The notes beneath the pieces were generated by a model. It searched no databases. It was not told where the DNA came from and saw nothing but the letters and a program-made list of their open reading frames with translations. A DNA stretch of 64,000 nucleotides from Butyricimonas synergistica DSM 23225 (GTDB taxonomy: Bacteria; Bacteroidota; Bacteroidia; Bacteroidales; Marinifilaceae). The stretch covers positions 573,816 through 637,815 of the forward strand of contig NZ_KB903359.1 of the NCBI RefSeq assembly GCF_000379665.1. The letters run 5' to 3'. The position numbers and the translations under genes are program-made. Positions 16,775 through 25,402 of this stretch are shown in pieces. Each line of letters starts with the position of its first letter. The stretch's first letter is position 1.

Positions 16775-17020
16775 ATGAAAATGGAAATTAAAGTATTAGG
16801 AACAGGGTGTCCGAACTGCACCACGCTGTACAAGACGGTAGAGAAAGCAATCTCGGAATTGGCACTGGAAGCAACACTGGCGAAAGAGCAAGACATTTTG
16901 AAGATCATGGAATACAAGGTCATGGGACTTCCGGCTTTAGTCGTGAACGGGAAAGTAGTTTCCGTGGGGAAAGTACTGAATCTAAGTGAAGTAAAACAAG
17001 TATTAACCCAACAAGAGTAG
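16775..17020 (+). CDS. Small thioredoxin-fold protein, ArsE-like position
   Basis: 81 residues, a glutaredoxin/thioredoxin-fold protein of the TM0996/MTH895 type with the active-site motif CPNC (C12, C15) and the cis-Pro region VMGLPALVVNG. It is cytosolic. It lies two bases before arsF and upstream of arsG. In the described arsEFG cluster a small redox protein and ArsF act on nitro-aromatic arsenicals that ArsG exports, so an ArsE-like role is plausible but rests on context. ATG at 16781 is an alternative start. Confidence 0.8.
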   Translation: MKMEIKVLGTGCPNCTTLYKTVEKAISELALEATLAKEQDILKIMEYKVMGLPALVVNGKVVSVGKVLNLSEVKQVLTQQE

Positions 17021-17022
17021 GC

Positions 17023-17454
17023 ATGAAGGTAGTATTGTATGTATGTATTGTTTTGATTGCCACTGCCTGTGGCAATACTAAAAAGTCGAAGACAACCGAT
17101 TCACCCCATCAAGAAAGGAAAGACCGGGTGGAGGTGCTTTATTTTCACGGGAAGCAACGCTGCCTCACCTGCAATGCGATCGAGAAACTTTCAAAAGAAG
17201 TGGTGGATTCGCTGTTTGCCAAGGAATTGAAAGAGGGCAGAGTGATCTACAAGACTATCGATATTTCTGAAAAAGAAAATGAAGTGTTAGCGGACAAGTA
17301 CGAGGTTACCTGGTCGTCGCTCTTTATTAATAAATGGAAAGAGGACAAAGAAACGCCGGTAAACATGACCGAATTTGCATTTACCCATGCCACGGGTTCG
17401 CCCGCGACATTTAAAGAAGGGGTGAAAAAGAAGATTGAAGAACAACTCAAATAA
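17023..17454 (+). CDS. arsF: ArsF-family lipoprotein with thioredoxin-like CLTC motif
   Basis: 143 residues. A lipobox (IATAC, Cys16) marks it as a lipoprotein; residues 34-143 form a thioredoxin-like domain with CLTC (C47, C50) after strand VEVLYFHGKQR. This matches the family annotated as nitrophenyl compound nitroreductase subunit ArsF. It probably supplies electrons or reduces a substrate in the periplasm together with the following DsbD-like permease. The nitroreductase role comes from family naming; the protein lacks a flavin-binding nitroreductase fold, so the exact chemistry is uncertain. Confidence 0.8.
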   Translation: MKVVLYVCIVLIATACGNTKKSKTTDSPHQERKDRVEVLYFHGKQRCLTCNAIEKLSKEVVDSLFAKELKEGRVIYKTIDISEKENEVLADKYEVTWSSLFINKWKEDKETPVNMTEFAFTHATGSPATFKEGVKKKIEEQLK

Positions 17455-17462
17455 AAAAGGGT

Positions 17463-18167
17463 ATGGAATTTTTACACTCACTTCTGGAAAACAGTCATGT
17501 TCCGATCTTCACGGCATTTATCCTGGGGCTATTAACCGCTGTAAGTCCTTGCCCGCTAGCGACGAATATCACAGCCATCGGGTACATCAGCAAAGATATC
17601 GAGAGCCGCCATCGGATATTCTGGGGTGGCATCCTATACACGCTGGGGCGGGTGATTGCTTACACGGCACTGGGTGTCGTCCTCATATCAATTCTCCGGG
17701 AGGGGGCAAGTATGTTTGCCATCCAAAAAGCGGTCAGCCGTTACGGGGAGATGTTGGTGGCTCCGGCTTTAATACTCGTGGGGTTGTTCATGCTTTTCGG
17801 TAACCGCCTGAATCTGCCTAAATTCGGTTTCTCCGGTGGAGGCAACTGGAAACGAAAGGGGGGAACCGGAGCGTTGTTGCTAGGTGTACTTTTCTCGCTG
17901 GCATTTTGTCCCACGAGCGGGGTTTTCTATTTCGGGATGTTGATCCCCATGTCTGCCGCCGAGGCGGGCGGTTACCTTTTGCCTGCCGTGTATGCCGTGG
18001 CAACCGGTCTGCCCGTGATTATCGTGGCTTGGATATTGGCGTATAGCGTTGCCGGGCTCGGGAAATTCTACAACCGGGTACAGGTTTTCCAGAAATGGTT
18101 CAACCGCGTGGTGGCGATACTGTTTATTCTTGTCGGAATTTATTATGCTGTAATGTATTATTTTTAA
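17463..18167 (+). CDS. arsG: ArsG-family permease (CcdA/DsbD-like)
   Basis: 234 residues with six predicted membrane segments and two conserved Cys-containing helices: TAVSPCPLATNITAIG (residues about 26-41) and LAFCPTSGVFYFG (about 142-154). This is the cytochrome-c-biogenesis/DsbD transmembrane fold. The ars setting and the arsF gene 8 bp upstream point to the ArsG branch, described as an efflux permease for trivalent aromatic arsenicals. An alternative is simple electron transfer across the membrane to the ArsF lipoprotein. Confidence 0.82.
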   Translation: MEFLHSLLENSHVPIFTAFILGLLTAVSPCPLATNITAIGYISKDIESRHRIFWGGILYTLGRVIAYTALGVVLISILREGASMFAIQKAVSRYGEMLVAPALILVGLFMLFGNRLNLPKFGFSGGGNWKRKGGTGALLLGVLFSLAFCPTSGVFYFGMLIPMSAAEAGGYLLPAVYAVATGLPVIIVAWILAYSVAGLGKFYNRVQVFQKWFNRVVAILFILVGIYYAVMYYF

Positions 18168-18178
18168 AACAATAGAAT

Positions 18179-18511
18179 ATGAAAACAATAGAAATTTTTG
18201 ACCCAGCCATGTGCTGTCCCACGGGATTGTGCGGTCCGAATATAAACCCGGAACTGTTCCGGATAGCGGTGGTTCTTGAAACTTTGAAACGGAAAGGAAT
18301 ACTGGTTGCCCGCCATAATTTGAGGGACGAACCGCAATTGTACGTGTCAAACAAAATCGTCAATGATTACCTGATGGAACACGGGGTAGACGGATTGCCC
18401 GTGACGCTGGTAGATAACAAGATCGAGGTGATGGGCAGTTACCCTACCACAGACCAGTTAAGTGAATGGACAGGAATTAATTTGAACGATATACCGGAGA
18501 TAAACAATTGA
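18179..18511 (+). CDS. arsD: Arsenite metallochaperone ArsD
   Basis: 110 residues. The As(III)-binding Cys triad is at C12, C13 and C18 (AMCCPTGLCG), the same positions as in the plasmid R773 protein. The C-terminal vicinal Cys pairs of the R773 protein are missing, as in many chromosomal forms. It delivers arsenite to ArsA, encoded directly after it (ATG 2 bp past the ArsD stop), and may weakly repress the operon. Confidence 0.95.
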   Translation: MKTIEIFDPAMCCPTGLCGPNINPELFRIAVVLETLKRKGILVARHNLRDEPQLYVSNKIVNDYLMEHGVDGLPVTLVDNKIEVMGSYPTTDQLSEWTGINLNDIPEINN

Positions 18512-18513
18512 TT

Positions 18514-20229
18514 ATGGAAACATTGGATATAACGAAAATTGCTCTCACAAAGTATTTATTTTTCACGGGCAAGGGCGGCGTGGGAAAGACGTCCATCGCT
18601 TGTGCCACTGCCGTCGGGTTGGTTGACAGGGACAAGAGAATATTGCTGATTAGCACCGATCCCGCGTCGAATTTACAGGATGTTTTCGAACAAGAATTGA
18701 ACGGTCACGGCACGGACATTTCCGGTGTTCCGGGATTAACGGTTGTAAACCTCGACCCGGAGCAAGCCGCCGCCGAATACAGGGAGAGCGTGATCGCTCC
18801 TTACCGGGGAAAGCTACCGGAAAGCGTGATTCGCAACATGGAGGAACAACTCTCCGGCTCATGCACGGTGGAGATTGCGGCTTTCAATCAATTCTCCGAT
18901 TTTATCACCGACCGGGAAAAGCAGGAGAGGTACGACCATATCCTGTTCGACACGGCACCCACGGGTCACACCTTGAGAATGTTACAACTTCCTTCCGCGT
19001 GGAGTACTTTTATCAACGAGAGTACTCACGGGGCATCCTGCCTGGGACAATTATCCGGGTTGGAAGAGCGCAAAGGAGTCTATCAACAAGCCGTCAAGAC
19101 GCTTGCCGATCCGGGGACTACACTCCTCGTGCTTGTCAGCCGTCCGGACAAATCGCCTTTGCAGGAGGCGGCACGTTCTTCCCGAGAGTTGCAATTGTTG
19201 GGTATCGAGAATCAATTCTTGATTGTCAACGGCGTGCTGCAACAAGCGGACGAACGGGATGATATTTCCTGCCAGTTACGAAACCGTCAACAGGAAGCAT
19301 TGCAGGGGATGCCCGAAACGTTGAAAGACTTTCCTGCGTACAGCGTGCCACTCCGGTCTTATAACCTCTCGAATGTTGCCGCTATTCGCCGGATGCTTTC
19401 CGAAGACGACCTCCTCTTCGGGGTTCCTTACAAACCTTTGGAAGGAGGGAAGAGATTGGATGATCTCGTGCATGATTTATACACTTCCAGTAAGCGGGTC
19501 ATTTTCACCATGGGGAAAGGCGGTGTCGGTAAAACAACTCTGGCGACCCGAATCGCAATGGGGTTAAATTCCTTGGGGGCAAAGGTTCATCTAACGACGA
19601 CCGACCCGGCGAATCATCTTAATTACGATATAGTGACACGTGAAGGCATAGAGGTCAGCAAAATCGACGAGTCCGAGGTATTGGAAGCCTACAAAAACGA
19701 GGTGCGTGACAAAGCACGGGAAAATCATATCACGGAATCCGACATGGAATATATCGAGGAAGACCTGCGTTCCCCGTGTACGCAAGAAATAGCCGTGTTC
19801 AAGGCTTTTGCCGATATCGTGGAGAAGGCGGAAACAGAAATTGTCGTGATCGACACGGCTCCCACGGGACACACGCTCCTCTTGCTGGATGCCACGGAAA
19901 GTTATCACCATGAAGTGGAACGCACGCGAGGGGAAATTTCCGGGGCAGTAGCCAAACTCCTGCCCAGATTGCGTAACCCGGACGAAACGGAAGTCGTGAT
20001 CGTGACCTTGCCCGAAGCCACGCCCGTGTTCGAGGCGGAACGTCTGCAACAAGATTTGCATCGTGCCGGAATTCACAACAAGTGGTGGGTCGTGAACTCC
20101 TGTTTATCCTTGACACGGACAACAAATCCTTTCTTGCAGGCGAAGGCGGCGAGTGAATTGGGGTGGATCGGGAAGGTGAATGAATTATCCGGGAATAACA
20201 CCGCCCTGGTAGAATGGCAAAATCTATAA
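18514..20229 (+). CDS. arsA: Arsenical pump-driving ATPase ArsA
   Basis: 571 residues in two homologous halves, each with a P-loop: GKGGVGKTS at 19-27 and GKGGVGKTT at 334-342, each followed by a DTAPTGHT switch. The three metalloid Cys are kept: SGSCTVEIAAF, ASCLGQL and SPCTQEIAVF. It powers the membrane transporter with ATP, here presumably Acr3. The start is ATG 18514; an in-frame TTG at 18508 would overlap arsD. Length matches the duplicated ArsA type. Confidence 0.96.
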   Translation: METLDITKIALTKYLFFTGKGGVGKTSIACATAVGLVDRDKRILLISTDPASNLQDVFEQELNGHGTDISGVPGLTVVNLDPEQAAAEYRESVIAPYRGKLPESVIRNMEEQLSGSCTVEIAAFNQFSDFITDREKQERYDHILFDTAPTGHTLRMLQLPSAWSTFINESTHGASCLGQLSGLEERKGVYQQAVKTLADPGTTLLVLVSRPDKSPLQEAARSSRELQLLGIENQFLIVNGVLQQADERDDISCQLRNRQQEALQGMPETLKDFPAYSVPLRSYNLSNVAAIRRMLSEDDLLFGVPYKPLEGGKRLDDLVHDLYTSSKRVIFTMGKGGVGKTTLATRIAMGLNSLGAKVHLTTTDPANHLNYDIVTREGIEVSKIDESEVLEAYKNEVRDKARENHITESDMEYIEEDLRSPCTQEIAVFKAFADIVEKAETEIVVIDTAPTGHTLLLLDATESYHHEVERTRGEISGAVAKLLPRLRNPDETEVVIVTLPEATPVFEAERLQQDLHRAGIHNKWWVVNSCLSLTRTTNPFLQAKAASELGWIGKVNELSGNNTALVEWQNL

Positions 20230-20239
20230 ATACGCACGT

Positions 20240-21325
20240 ATGAAAAATAAAGAAGGAATACGGTTTTTCGAGCGATTTCTGTCACTTTGGGTCGCCCTCT
20301 GTATCGTGGTCGGCATTGCTGTCGGGCAATGGCTGCCCGCGGTGCCGGCAACATTAAGCCGTTTCGAGTACGCTAATGTTTCTATTCCCGTGGCTATCCT
20401 TATTTGGTTGATGATCTACCCGATGATGTTGAAAGTCGATTTTCGCAGCGTGCGGAATGTCGGGCGTCGCCCGAGAGGGATCGTGATTACTTGCGTGACG
20501 AATTGGTTGATCAAACCATTCACCATGTTTGCTATTGCTTACTTGTTCTTTCACGTGATTTTCAAGACTTTTATCCCTGCCGACCTGGCGGGTGAGTATC
20601 TCGCGGGAGCCGTGTTGCTGGGGGCAGCCCCCTGTACGGCGATGGTATTCGTGTGGAGCTACCTGACACGGGGGGATGCCGCTTACACGCTTGTTCAAGT
20701 AGCCGTCAATGACTTGATTATACTCGTTGCCTTTGCCCCGCTTGTGGCTTTTTTGCTGGGAGTGGGAGGGATCGCCGTACCGTGGGATACGCTTTTGTTT
20801 TCTGTCATCCTTTTCGTGGTTATCCCGCTTTTGGCAGGTATAATCACCCGTGTGACCGTTATAAAAAGGCGTGGAACAGCGTATTTTAATCATGTTTTTG
20901 TGAAGCGTTTCGATAATCTCACCATGGGAGGTTTATTACTGACTTTGGTTATTCTTTTTTCATTTCAAGGAAAAATCATTTTTGGCAATCCGTTTCATAT
21001 TATATTGATTGCGATTCCTCTGGTTATCCAGACGATATTGATTTTCTTTGTCGCTTACGGTTGGGCTAAATGGTGGAAACTCCCGCACGAGGTTGCGGCT
21101 CCTGCCGGAATGATCGGGGCAAGCAATTTCTTCGAGTTGGCTGTTGCGGTGGCGATCTCTTTATTCGGTTTACAATCCGGGGCAGCTTTGGTGACTGTTG
21201 TCGGGGTGCTTGTTGAAGTGCCGGTTATGCTTGCTTTGGTGCGAATAGCAAACCGAACCCGAAAATGGTTTCCGGTGGTAGAATATAATCTGGATGCGAT
21301 ATACACGGGAGAGGAAAAACGTTAG
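20240..21325 (+). CDS. acr3: Arsenite efflux transporter Acr3
   Basis: 361 residues, about ten membrane helices, of the BASS/Acr3 family. The essential Cys is at position 132 in LLGAAPCTAMVFVWSYLTRGD, and the SNFFELAVAVAISLFG helix near residue 295 carries the conserved Glu. It exports arsenite and lies 10 bp after arsA, which fits an energised ArsA-Acr3 pump. No arsB is present. Confidence 0.96.
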   Translation: MKNKEGIRFFERFLSLWVALCIVVGIAVGQWLPAVPATLSRFEYANVSIPVAILIWLMIYPMMLKVDFRSVRNVGRRPRGIVITCVTNWLIKPFTMFAIAYLFFHVIFKTFIPADLAGEYLAGAVLLGAAPCTAMVFVWSYLTRGDAAYTLVQVAVNDLIILVAFAPLVAFLLGVGGIAVPWDTLLFSVILFVVIPLLAGIITRVTVIKRRGTAYFNHVFVKRFDNLTMGGLLLTLVILFSFQGKIIFGNPFHIILIAIPLVIQTILIFFVAYGWAKWWKLPHEVAAPAGMIGASNFFELAVAVAISLFGLQSGAALVTVVGVLVEVPVMLALVRIANRTRKWFPVVEYNLDAIYTGEEKR

Positions 21326-21498
21326 CTTGCCCTTGTGCTATGGCTTGTCTTGATTATTTTCGGGGTAAATATAGAGTTGAAACGTACCATGATGGGAAAT
21401 CATCGATATTGTAGCGAAGATGCTATCTTTATACTGTGTTCTTGATCAAGAGGAGATATAGATCAGCGAATGCCAGGTGAACTTTAAATGAATTAATA

Positions 21499-21966
21499 AT
21501 GAAAGCACGTGTTCAGAGTTATATATATGTTATCAGTATTCTCGTGTTACTGGGAAGCTTGTTTCTTCTAAGGGGGAATATCAGTCGTTTCCTCTCGGGG
21601 ATGCAGGTAAAAAATAGTACGACTGAGAAAAATGAAGCGATAGCCGATACGATTGCCCGGCGATACAATTACAACCGGAACGGCAGTGATTACCAGATTA
21701 CTTTCCTGGAGTTCGGGGCAACTACCTGCCATTCCTGCAAACTTATGGAAAAAGTCCTGGATGAAGTACGCGAACGTTACGTGGGTAAAGTAAATGCCGT
21801 GTTTATTAACGTGACACTTCCCGAGAATAAAGATATCGTGAAGCATTTTGGCATCGTGACGATCCCGGCTCAAGTACTACTTGACAGGAACGGGAAGGAG
21901 TATTTCCGCCACGAAGGGTATATTTCAGCGGTTGATTTAAGCAAACAATTCGAGATCCGGGAATAG
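21499..21966 (+). CDS. Membrane-anchored thioredoxin-like protein
   Basis: 155 residues. One N-terminal membrane anchor (residues 8-25) is followed by a periplasmic thioredoxin domain with CHSC (C77, C80) after ITFLEFGATT, and the cis-Pro strand VTIPAQVLLDRNG near residue 128. It is 173 bp after acr3 on the same strand; I see no terminator in the gap, so it may be the last gene of the ars operon. It could keep ArsF/ArsG reduced or reduce DsbD-type partners. Function is inferred. Confidence 0.85.
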   Translation: MKARVQSYIYVISILVLLGSLFLLRGNISRFLSGMQVKNSTTEKNEAIADTIARRYNYNRNGSDYQITFLEFGATTCHSCKLMEKVLDEVRERYVGKVNAVFINVTLPENKDIVKHFGIVTIPAQVLLDRNGKEYFRHEGYISAVDLSKQFEIRE

Positions 21967-21983
21967 CGGAAAGTGTCCTTGTC

Positions 21984-22020
21984 CGAGGGAGAAGAAAGGG
22001 TAACGAGGGAGAAGAAAGGG
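21984..22020 (+). repeat. Tandem 20-bp direct repeat
   Basis: CGAGGGAGAAGAAAGGG occurs at 21984-22000 and again at 22004-22020. The rest of the 272-bp gap to 22238 holds only the terminator at 22185. The repeat is purine-rich and has no evident role. Confidence 0.7.
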
Positions 22021-22184
22021 GGAAATAATCTCACTTTCACGAAATACTCGCCAATCAAAGATGCCTCACGGATGCTCGTGAAGGTCTTTGCACCGAAGTT
22101 GTACCGAAAATGTACCAAAGTTAACTTAGGATTTCTCCCTTATCACACCGGGTTCTCTCGGGGATTACCTCGGTAGCTTGATAT

Positions 22185-22219
22185 AAAAATAGCTAGTTCA
22201 TAATGAACTAGCTATTTTT
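22185..22219. terminator. Bidirectional terminator between the thioredoxin gene and ftcD
   Basis: A perfect 16-bp stem (22185-22200 with 22204-22219) with a 3-nt loop has A-rich and T-rich ends, so it can serve both convergent transcripts. Confidence 0.9.
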
Positions 22220-22238
22220 ATGTATAGATTTACTTGAA

Positions 22239-23939
22239 TCAAATCTTGGAGTCCACGATATTTAAAATATCGGTTTCCATTTGTTTTGCCATTTCAACCA
22301 CTCTTTCACCTCTGGAAATGATATCGTTAGCATACTCTTTGTCGTCCAAGCCTGCCGCATTGATCTTCACGTTGAGGAATGCTCCGATAACCCCGGAACG
22401 GGCAGCCAAAGCACCAACCCCGGCGTCGGTTACGGAATTCGGGTTACCGATTTCAGCCATAGCTTTCACGACTTCCATGCACTCGTAACAGAGCATCATC
22501 GTTTTGAAAGGCACTTCGGTAGCGAACTTGGTTGCATCCTGAATGGCTTGATGACGTGCAGCCTTTTCTTCTTCCGATTTCTTGGGTAAGCTGAAGGCAT
22601 CCATGATACGGTTGAAGGCGTTGGTATCCTCGTCAACCATTCTGATTAACTCAACCTGGTAAGCTTTTCCTCTTTCAGCCCAATTGCTGAATTCTTCCCA
22701 GCGTTCGTCCCAACCGCGCTTGTGCGAGGAAAGGTTGGCTACCATCGTGGCGAGGGAAGAAGCCAAAGCCCCCATGTAAGCAGAAATAGAACCACCTCCG
22801 GGTGCGGGTGACTCGGAAGCCGTTTCGTCAGCAAATTCGCGAAGGTTCATGTCGATCAGGAATTTCTTTCCCTGATTCATCTCGTCTTCCAGTATATACT
22901 CGATGATTTTCTTTCTCGGTTCAAAAGGATAAAGTTCATCCAGACCTAAAGATTTCACGGCTATTTTAATCAATTCCTTGTCGGAAACCCCGGTAGAGCG
23001 TTGTTGCTTGCGCAGAAAATAACGTCCGGCATCTAACATGGCTTTTAATGGAATTACACCCACCAACTCGGAACCCGTTACACGAATACCGCGGTCTTGC
23101 GCCTTGCGGCATACTTCATCGAACGCCTCGTGCACGGAGGTTACGCTTATGTCCGTCAAGTTCATAGAGATTTGGGCGATTCCGTACTCCTCGATATACC
23201 AGCCGATAGCTTTTACTGATTTCAACGTTCCGGGGATCATCACGTTTTTACCATTCTCGTCTTTCACGATCTTCCCGGTAATAGGATTTCCTTCTCTCTT
23301 GGCACGTCCGCGTTCGCGCACGTCGAAAGCAATGGCATTAGCGCGGCGGGTAGAGGTGGAATTCAAGTTCACGTTGTAGGCTACCAGGAAATTGCGGGCT
23401 CCCACGGCTGTTGCCCCGGTCTTGGCTGTCCACTCGTTCAATTCACGGGGACCGAAATCCGGATGCCATTGCTCGCTGCTCAAACGCTCGCCCAAAGCCT
23501 CGTATTCTCCGGCACGGCAAGTAGCCAGATTCTTTCTCTCCGGCGTGAAAGCGGCGTTCTCGTAGCAATATACCGGGATATTCAATTCTTCCCCGATACG
23601 TTTTGCCAAAGCACGGGCGTATTCCACGGTTTCCTCCATGGTGATGTTTGACACGGGCACCAAGGGACACACGTCAGTAGCCCCGAAACGAGGATGCGCT
23701 CCTTTATGTTTTTTCATATCAATCAGTTCAGAGGCTTTCTTCACGGCACGGAAAGCGGCTTCGCAAACTTCTTCTGGCGTACCTACCATGGTTACTACCG
23801 TGCGGTTCGTTGCCTTGCCGGGATCCACGTCAATCAGGCTAACTCCTTCAACAGCTTTAATTTCTGCCGTAATCTGGTCAATAATGTGCATATCGTTCCC
23901 TTCACTAAAATTCGGAACGCATTCTATTAATTTTTTCAT
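22239..23939 (-). CDS. ftcD: Bifunctional glutamate formimidoyltransferase / formimidoyltetrahydrofolate cyclodeaminase
   Basis: 566 residues. The N-terminal half (about 1-330, ECVPNFSEGND and HPRFGATDVCPLVPV) is the formimidoyltransferase; the C-terminal part (about 355-566, SESPAPGGGSISAYMGALASSLATMVANL) is the cyclodeaminase. Together they move the formimino group of formimino-glutamate from histidine degradation onto tetrahydrofolate, releasing ammonia. Both domains are complete, the same fusion as in mammals. It is 146 bp downstream of hutI on the same strand. Confidence 0.96.
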   Translation of the reverse strand: MKKLIECVPNFSEGNDMHIIDQITAEIKAVEGVSLIDVDPGKATNRTVVTMVGTPEEVCEAAFRAVKKASELIDMKKHKGAHPRFGATDVCPLVPVSNITMEETVEYARALAKRIGEELNIPVYCYENAAFTPERKNLATCRAGEYEALGERLSSEQWHPDFGPRELNEWTAKTGATAVGARNFLVAYNVNLNSTSTRRANAIAFDVRERGRAKREGNPITGKIVKDENGKNVMIPGTLKSVKAIGWYIEEYGIAQISMNLTDISVTSVHEAFDEVCRKAQDRGIRVTGSELVGVIPLKAMLDAGRYFLRKQQRSTGVSDKELIKIAVKSLGLDELYPFEPRKKIIEYILEDEMNQGKKFLIDMNLREFADETASESPAPGGGSISAYMGALASSLATMVANLSSHKRGWDERWEEFSNWAERGKAYQVELIRMVDEDTNAFNRIMDAFSLPKKSEEEKAARHQAIQDATKFATEVPFKTMMLCYECMEVVKAMAEIGNPNSVTDAGVGALAARSGVIGAFLNVKINAAGLDDKEYANDIISRGERVVEMAKQMETDILNIVDSKI

Positions 23940-23988
23940 ATCCTTGTTTAAATTGAAATTTACAATAAATTAAATACTACACTACTCG

Positions 23989-24015
23989 AATCTAAAATCA
24001 TTAAATCTAAAATCA
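23989..24015. repeat. Two direct copies of AATCTAAAATCA between hutI and ftcD
   Basis: The copies are at 23989-24000 and 24004-24015. The same unit, in opposite orientation, lies in the repeat at 1160-1233. This is the main content of the 146-bp gap. Confidence 0.7.
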
Positions 24016-24085
24016 ACTAAGGGTAGCGTATCCTGTACGCCTTCCGGATCCATATTTTCTTGTAATGCGAATACGGCATAGCGTG

Positions 24086-25339
24086 TCAGATTTGTTCCCC
24101 GTTCAAGAATACGGCTTCCACCAAGTCGCTTCCGTAAGCGTAGGGGAGATACTCGATACCTGTGATCGGGGTTGTGATGTAGAAATTAGCTTTCTTGCCC
24201 ACAGCGATACTGCCGAGTTCGTCTTCGACACCCATGGCATATGCCGAGTTTATCGTGGTAGCGTTTATCACTTCTTCCGGCAACATCTTGTAATTGACAC
24301 AACCGAGTGACATCACGAACTTCATGTTTCCGGAAGGAGAGGAGCCCGGGTTAAAATCGGATGCCAAGGCAACCGGTAACCCGGCATTGATCATGGAGCG
24401 CACGGGAGAATAAGGCATATTCAAGAAGAATGCGGCTCCCGGCAACACGGTCGGCATCGTTTCGCTTCCCTTCAAGGCGGCTATTTCTTCTTCACCCACG
24501 TACTCGAGGTGATCGACGGAAAGGGCGTTGTATTTAACCCCGACTTGGATACCACCCGAGTAATCCAGCTCGTTAGCGTGTATCTTCGCACGCATTCCGT
24601 ACTTCATTCCGGCGTTCAGCATCCTGTCTGTATCCTCCACGGTGAAGAATCCCTTGTCACAGAACACGTCGATATAGTCGGCTAAATCTTCAGCCGCCAC
24701 GGCGGGGATCATTTCATTGATGATTAAATCCACGTACTCGGTTTGCCGTCCCTTGTATTCCAGCGGTACGGCGTGAGCCCCCAGGAAGGTGGATTTTATA
24801 GTTAAAGGAGTTTCTTCCTTCAAGCGCCGGATGACTCTCAACATCTTGAGTTCGCTCTCGGTATCCAGACCGTAACCGCTCTTGATTTCCACGGCTCCGG
24901 TTCCCAGCGAGGCGATTTCTTGCAGGCGAGCATACGCCGAGTCGAACAGTTCCTGTTCGGACGCTTTGCGGATACGTTCGGCTGAATTCAGGATTCCGCC
25001 GCCCCTCTTGGCGATTTCTTCATAAGAGAGCCCCTTGATTTTGTCGATGTACTCGATTTCGCGGCTTCCGGCATACACGAGATGCGTGTGCGAATCGCAA
25101 TAGGCGGGCAATACCAGGCGTCCCGTGGCATTGACTTCTTGCACCGTGTCGGCATTCTCGTATATAGCATCCTGGTTCAATTCACTCATTTTCCCGAAAG
25201 CCTCGATACGGTCGCCGTCAATCAAGAGGTAGGCATCATCAATCGTACCTAGTTTTGCCATATCGGCACCAGCCACCCATTTACGCGGTTCTTCTTCAAC
25301 CTGAACGAGTTGCTTTATGTTGATAATTAATGTTTTCAT
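24086..25339 (-). CDS. hutI: Imidazolonepropionase
   Basis: 417 residues, amidohydrolase fold. It hydrolyses imidazolone-5-propionate to formimino-glutamate, the step before FtcD. The metal-binding HTH appears in CDSHTHLVYAG near residue 80; later ligands are in GAHAVP, HANELDYSGG and ASDFNPGSSP. hutU and hutH are not in this window. A possible -7 box (TACTTTCG, 25367-25374, minus) precedes it. Confidence 0.96.
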   Translation of the reverse strand: MKTLIINIKQLVQVEEEPRKWVAGADMAKLGTIDDAYLLIDGDRIEAFGKMSELNQDAIYENADTVQEVNATGRLVLPAYCDSHTHLVYAGSREIEYIDKIKGLSYEEIAKRGGGILNSAERIRKASEQELFDSAYARLQEIASLGTGAVEIKSGYGLDTESELKMLRVIRRLKEETPLTIKSTFLGAHAVPLEYKGRQTEYVDLIINEMIPAVAAEDLADYIDVFCDKGFFTVEDTDRMLNAGMKYGMRAKIHANELDYSGGIQVGVKYNALSVDHLEYVGEEEIAALKGSETMPTVLPGAAFFLNMPYSPVRSMINAGLPVALASDFNPGSSPSGNMKFVMSLGCVNYKMLPEEVINATTINSAYAMGVEDELGSIAVGKKANFYITTPITGIEYLPYAYGSDLVEAVFLNGEQI

Positions 25340-25402
25340 CCTTTTCGTGTTTATTTCATTTGGGAACGAAAGTATTAAAAACCTTGAATATCCGCAAGAA
25401 TT

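Noticed and set aside
21326-21498. tRNA or riboswitch in the acr3-thioredoxin gap
   Set aside because: No cloverleaf, no conserved riboswitch core and no terminator hairpin were found on either strand.
21973-22176. 67-codon frame after the thioredoxin gene
   Set aside because: Made largely of the purine-rich direct repeat; no ribosome site or recognisable sequence.
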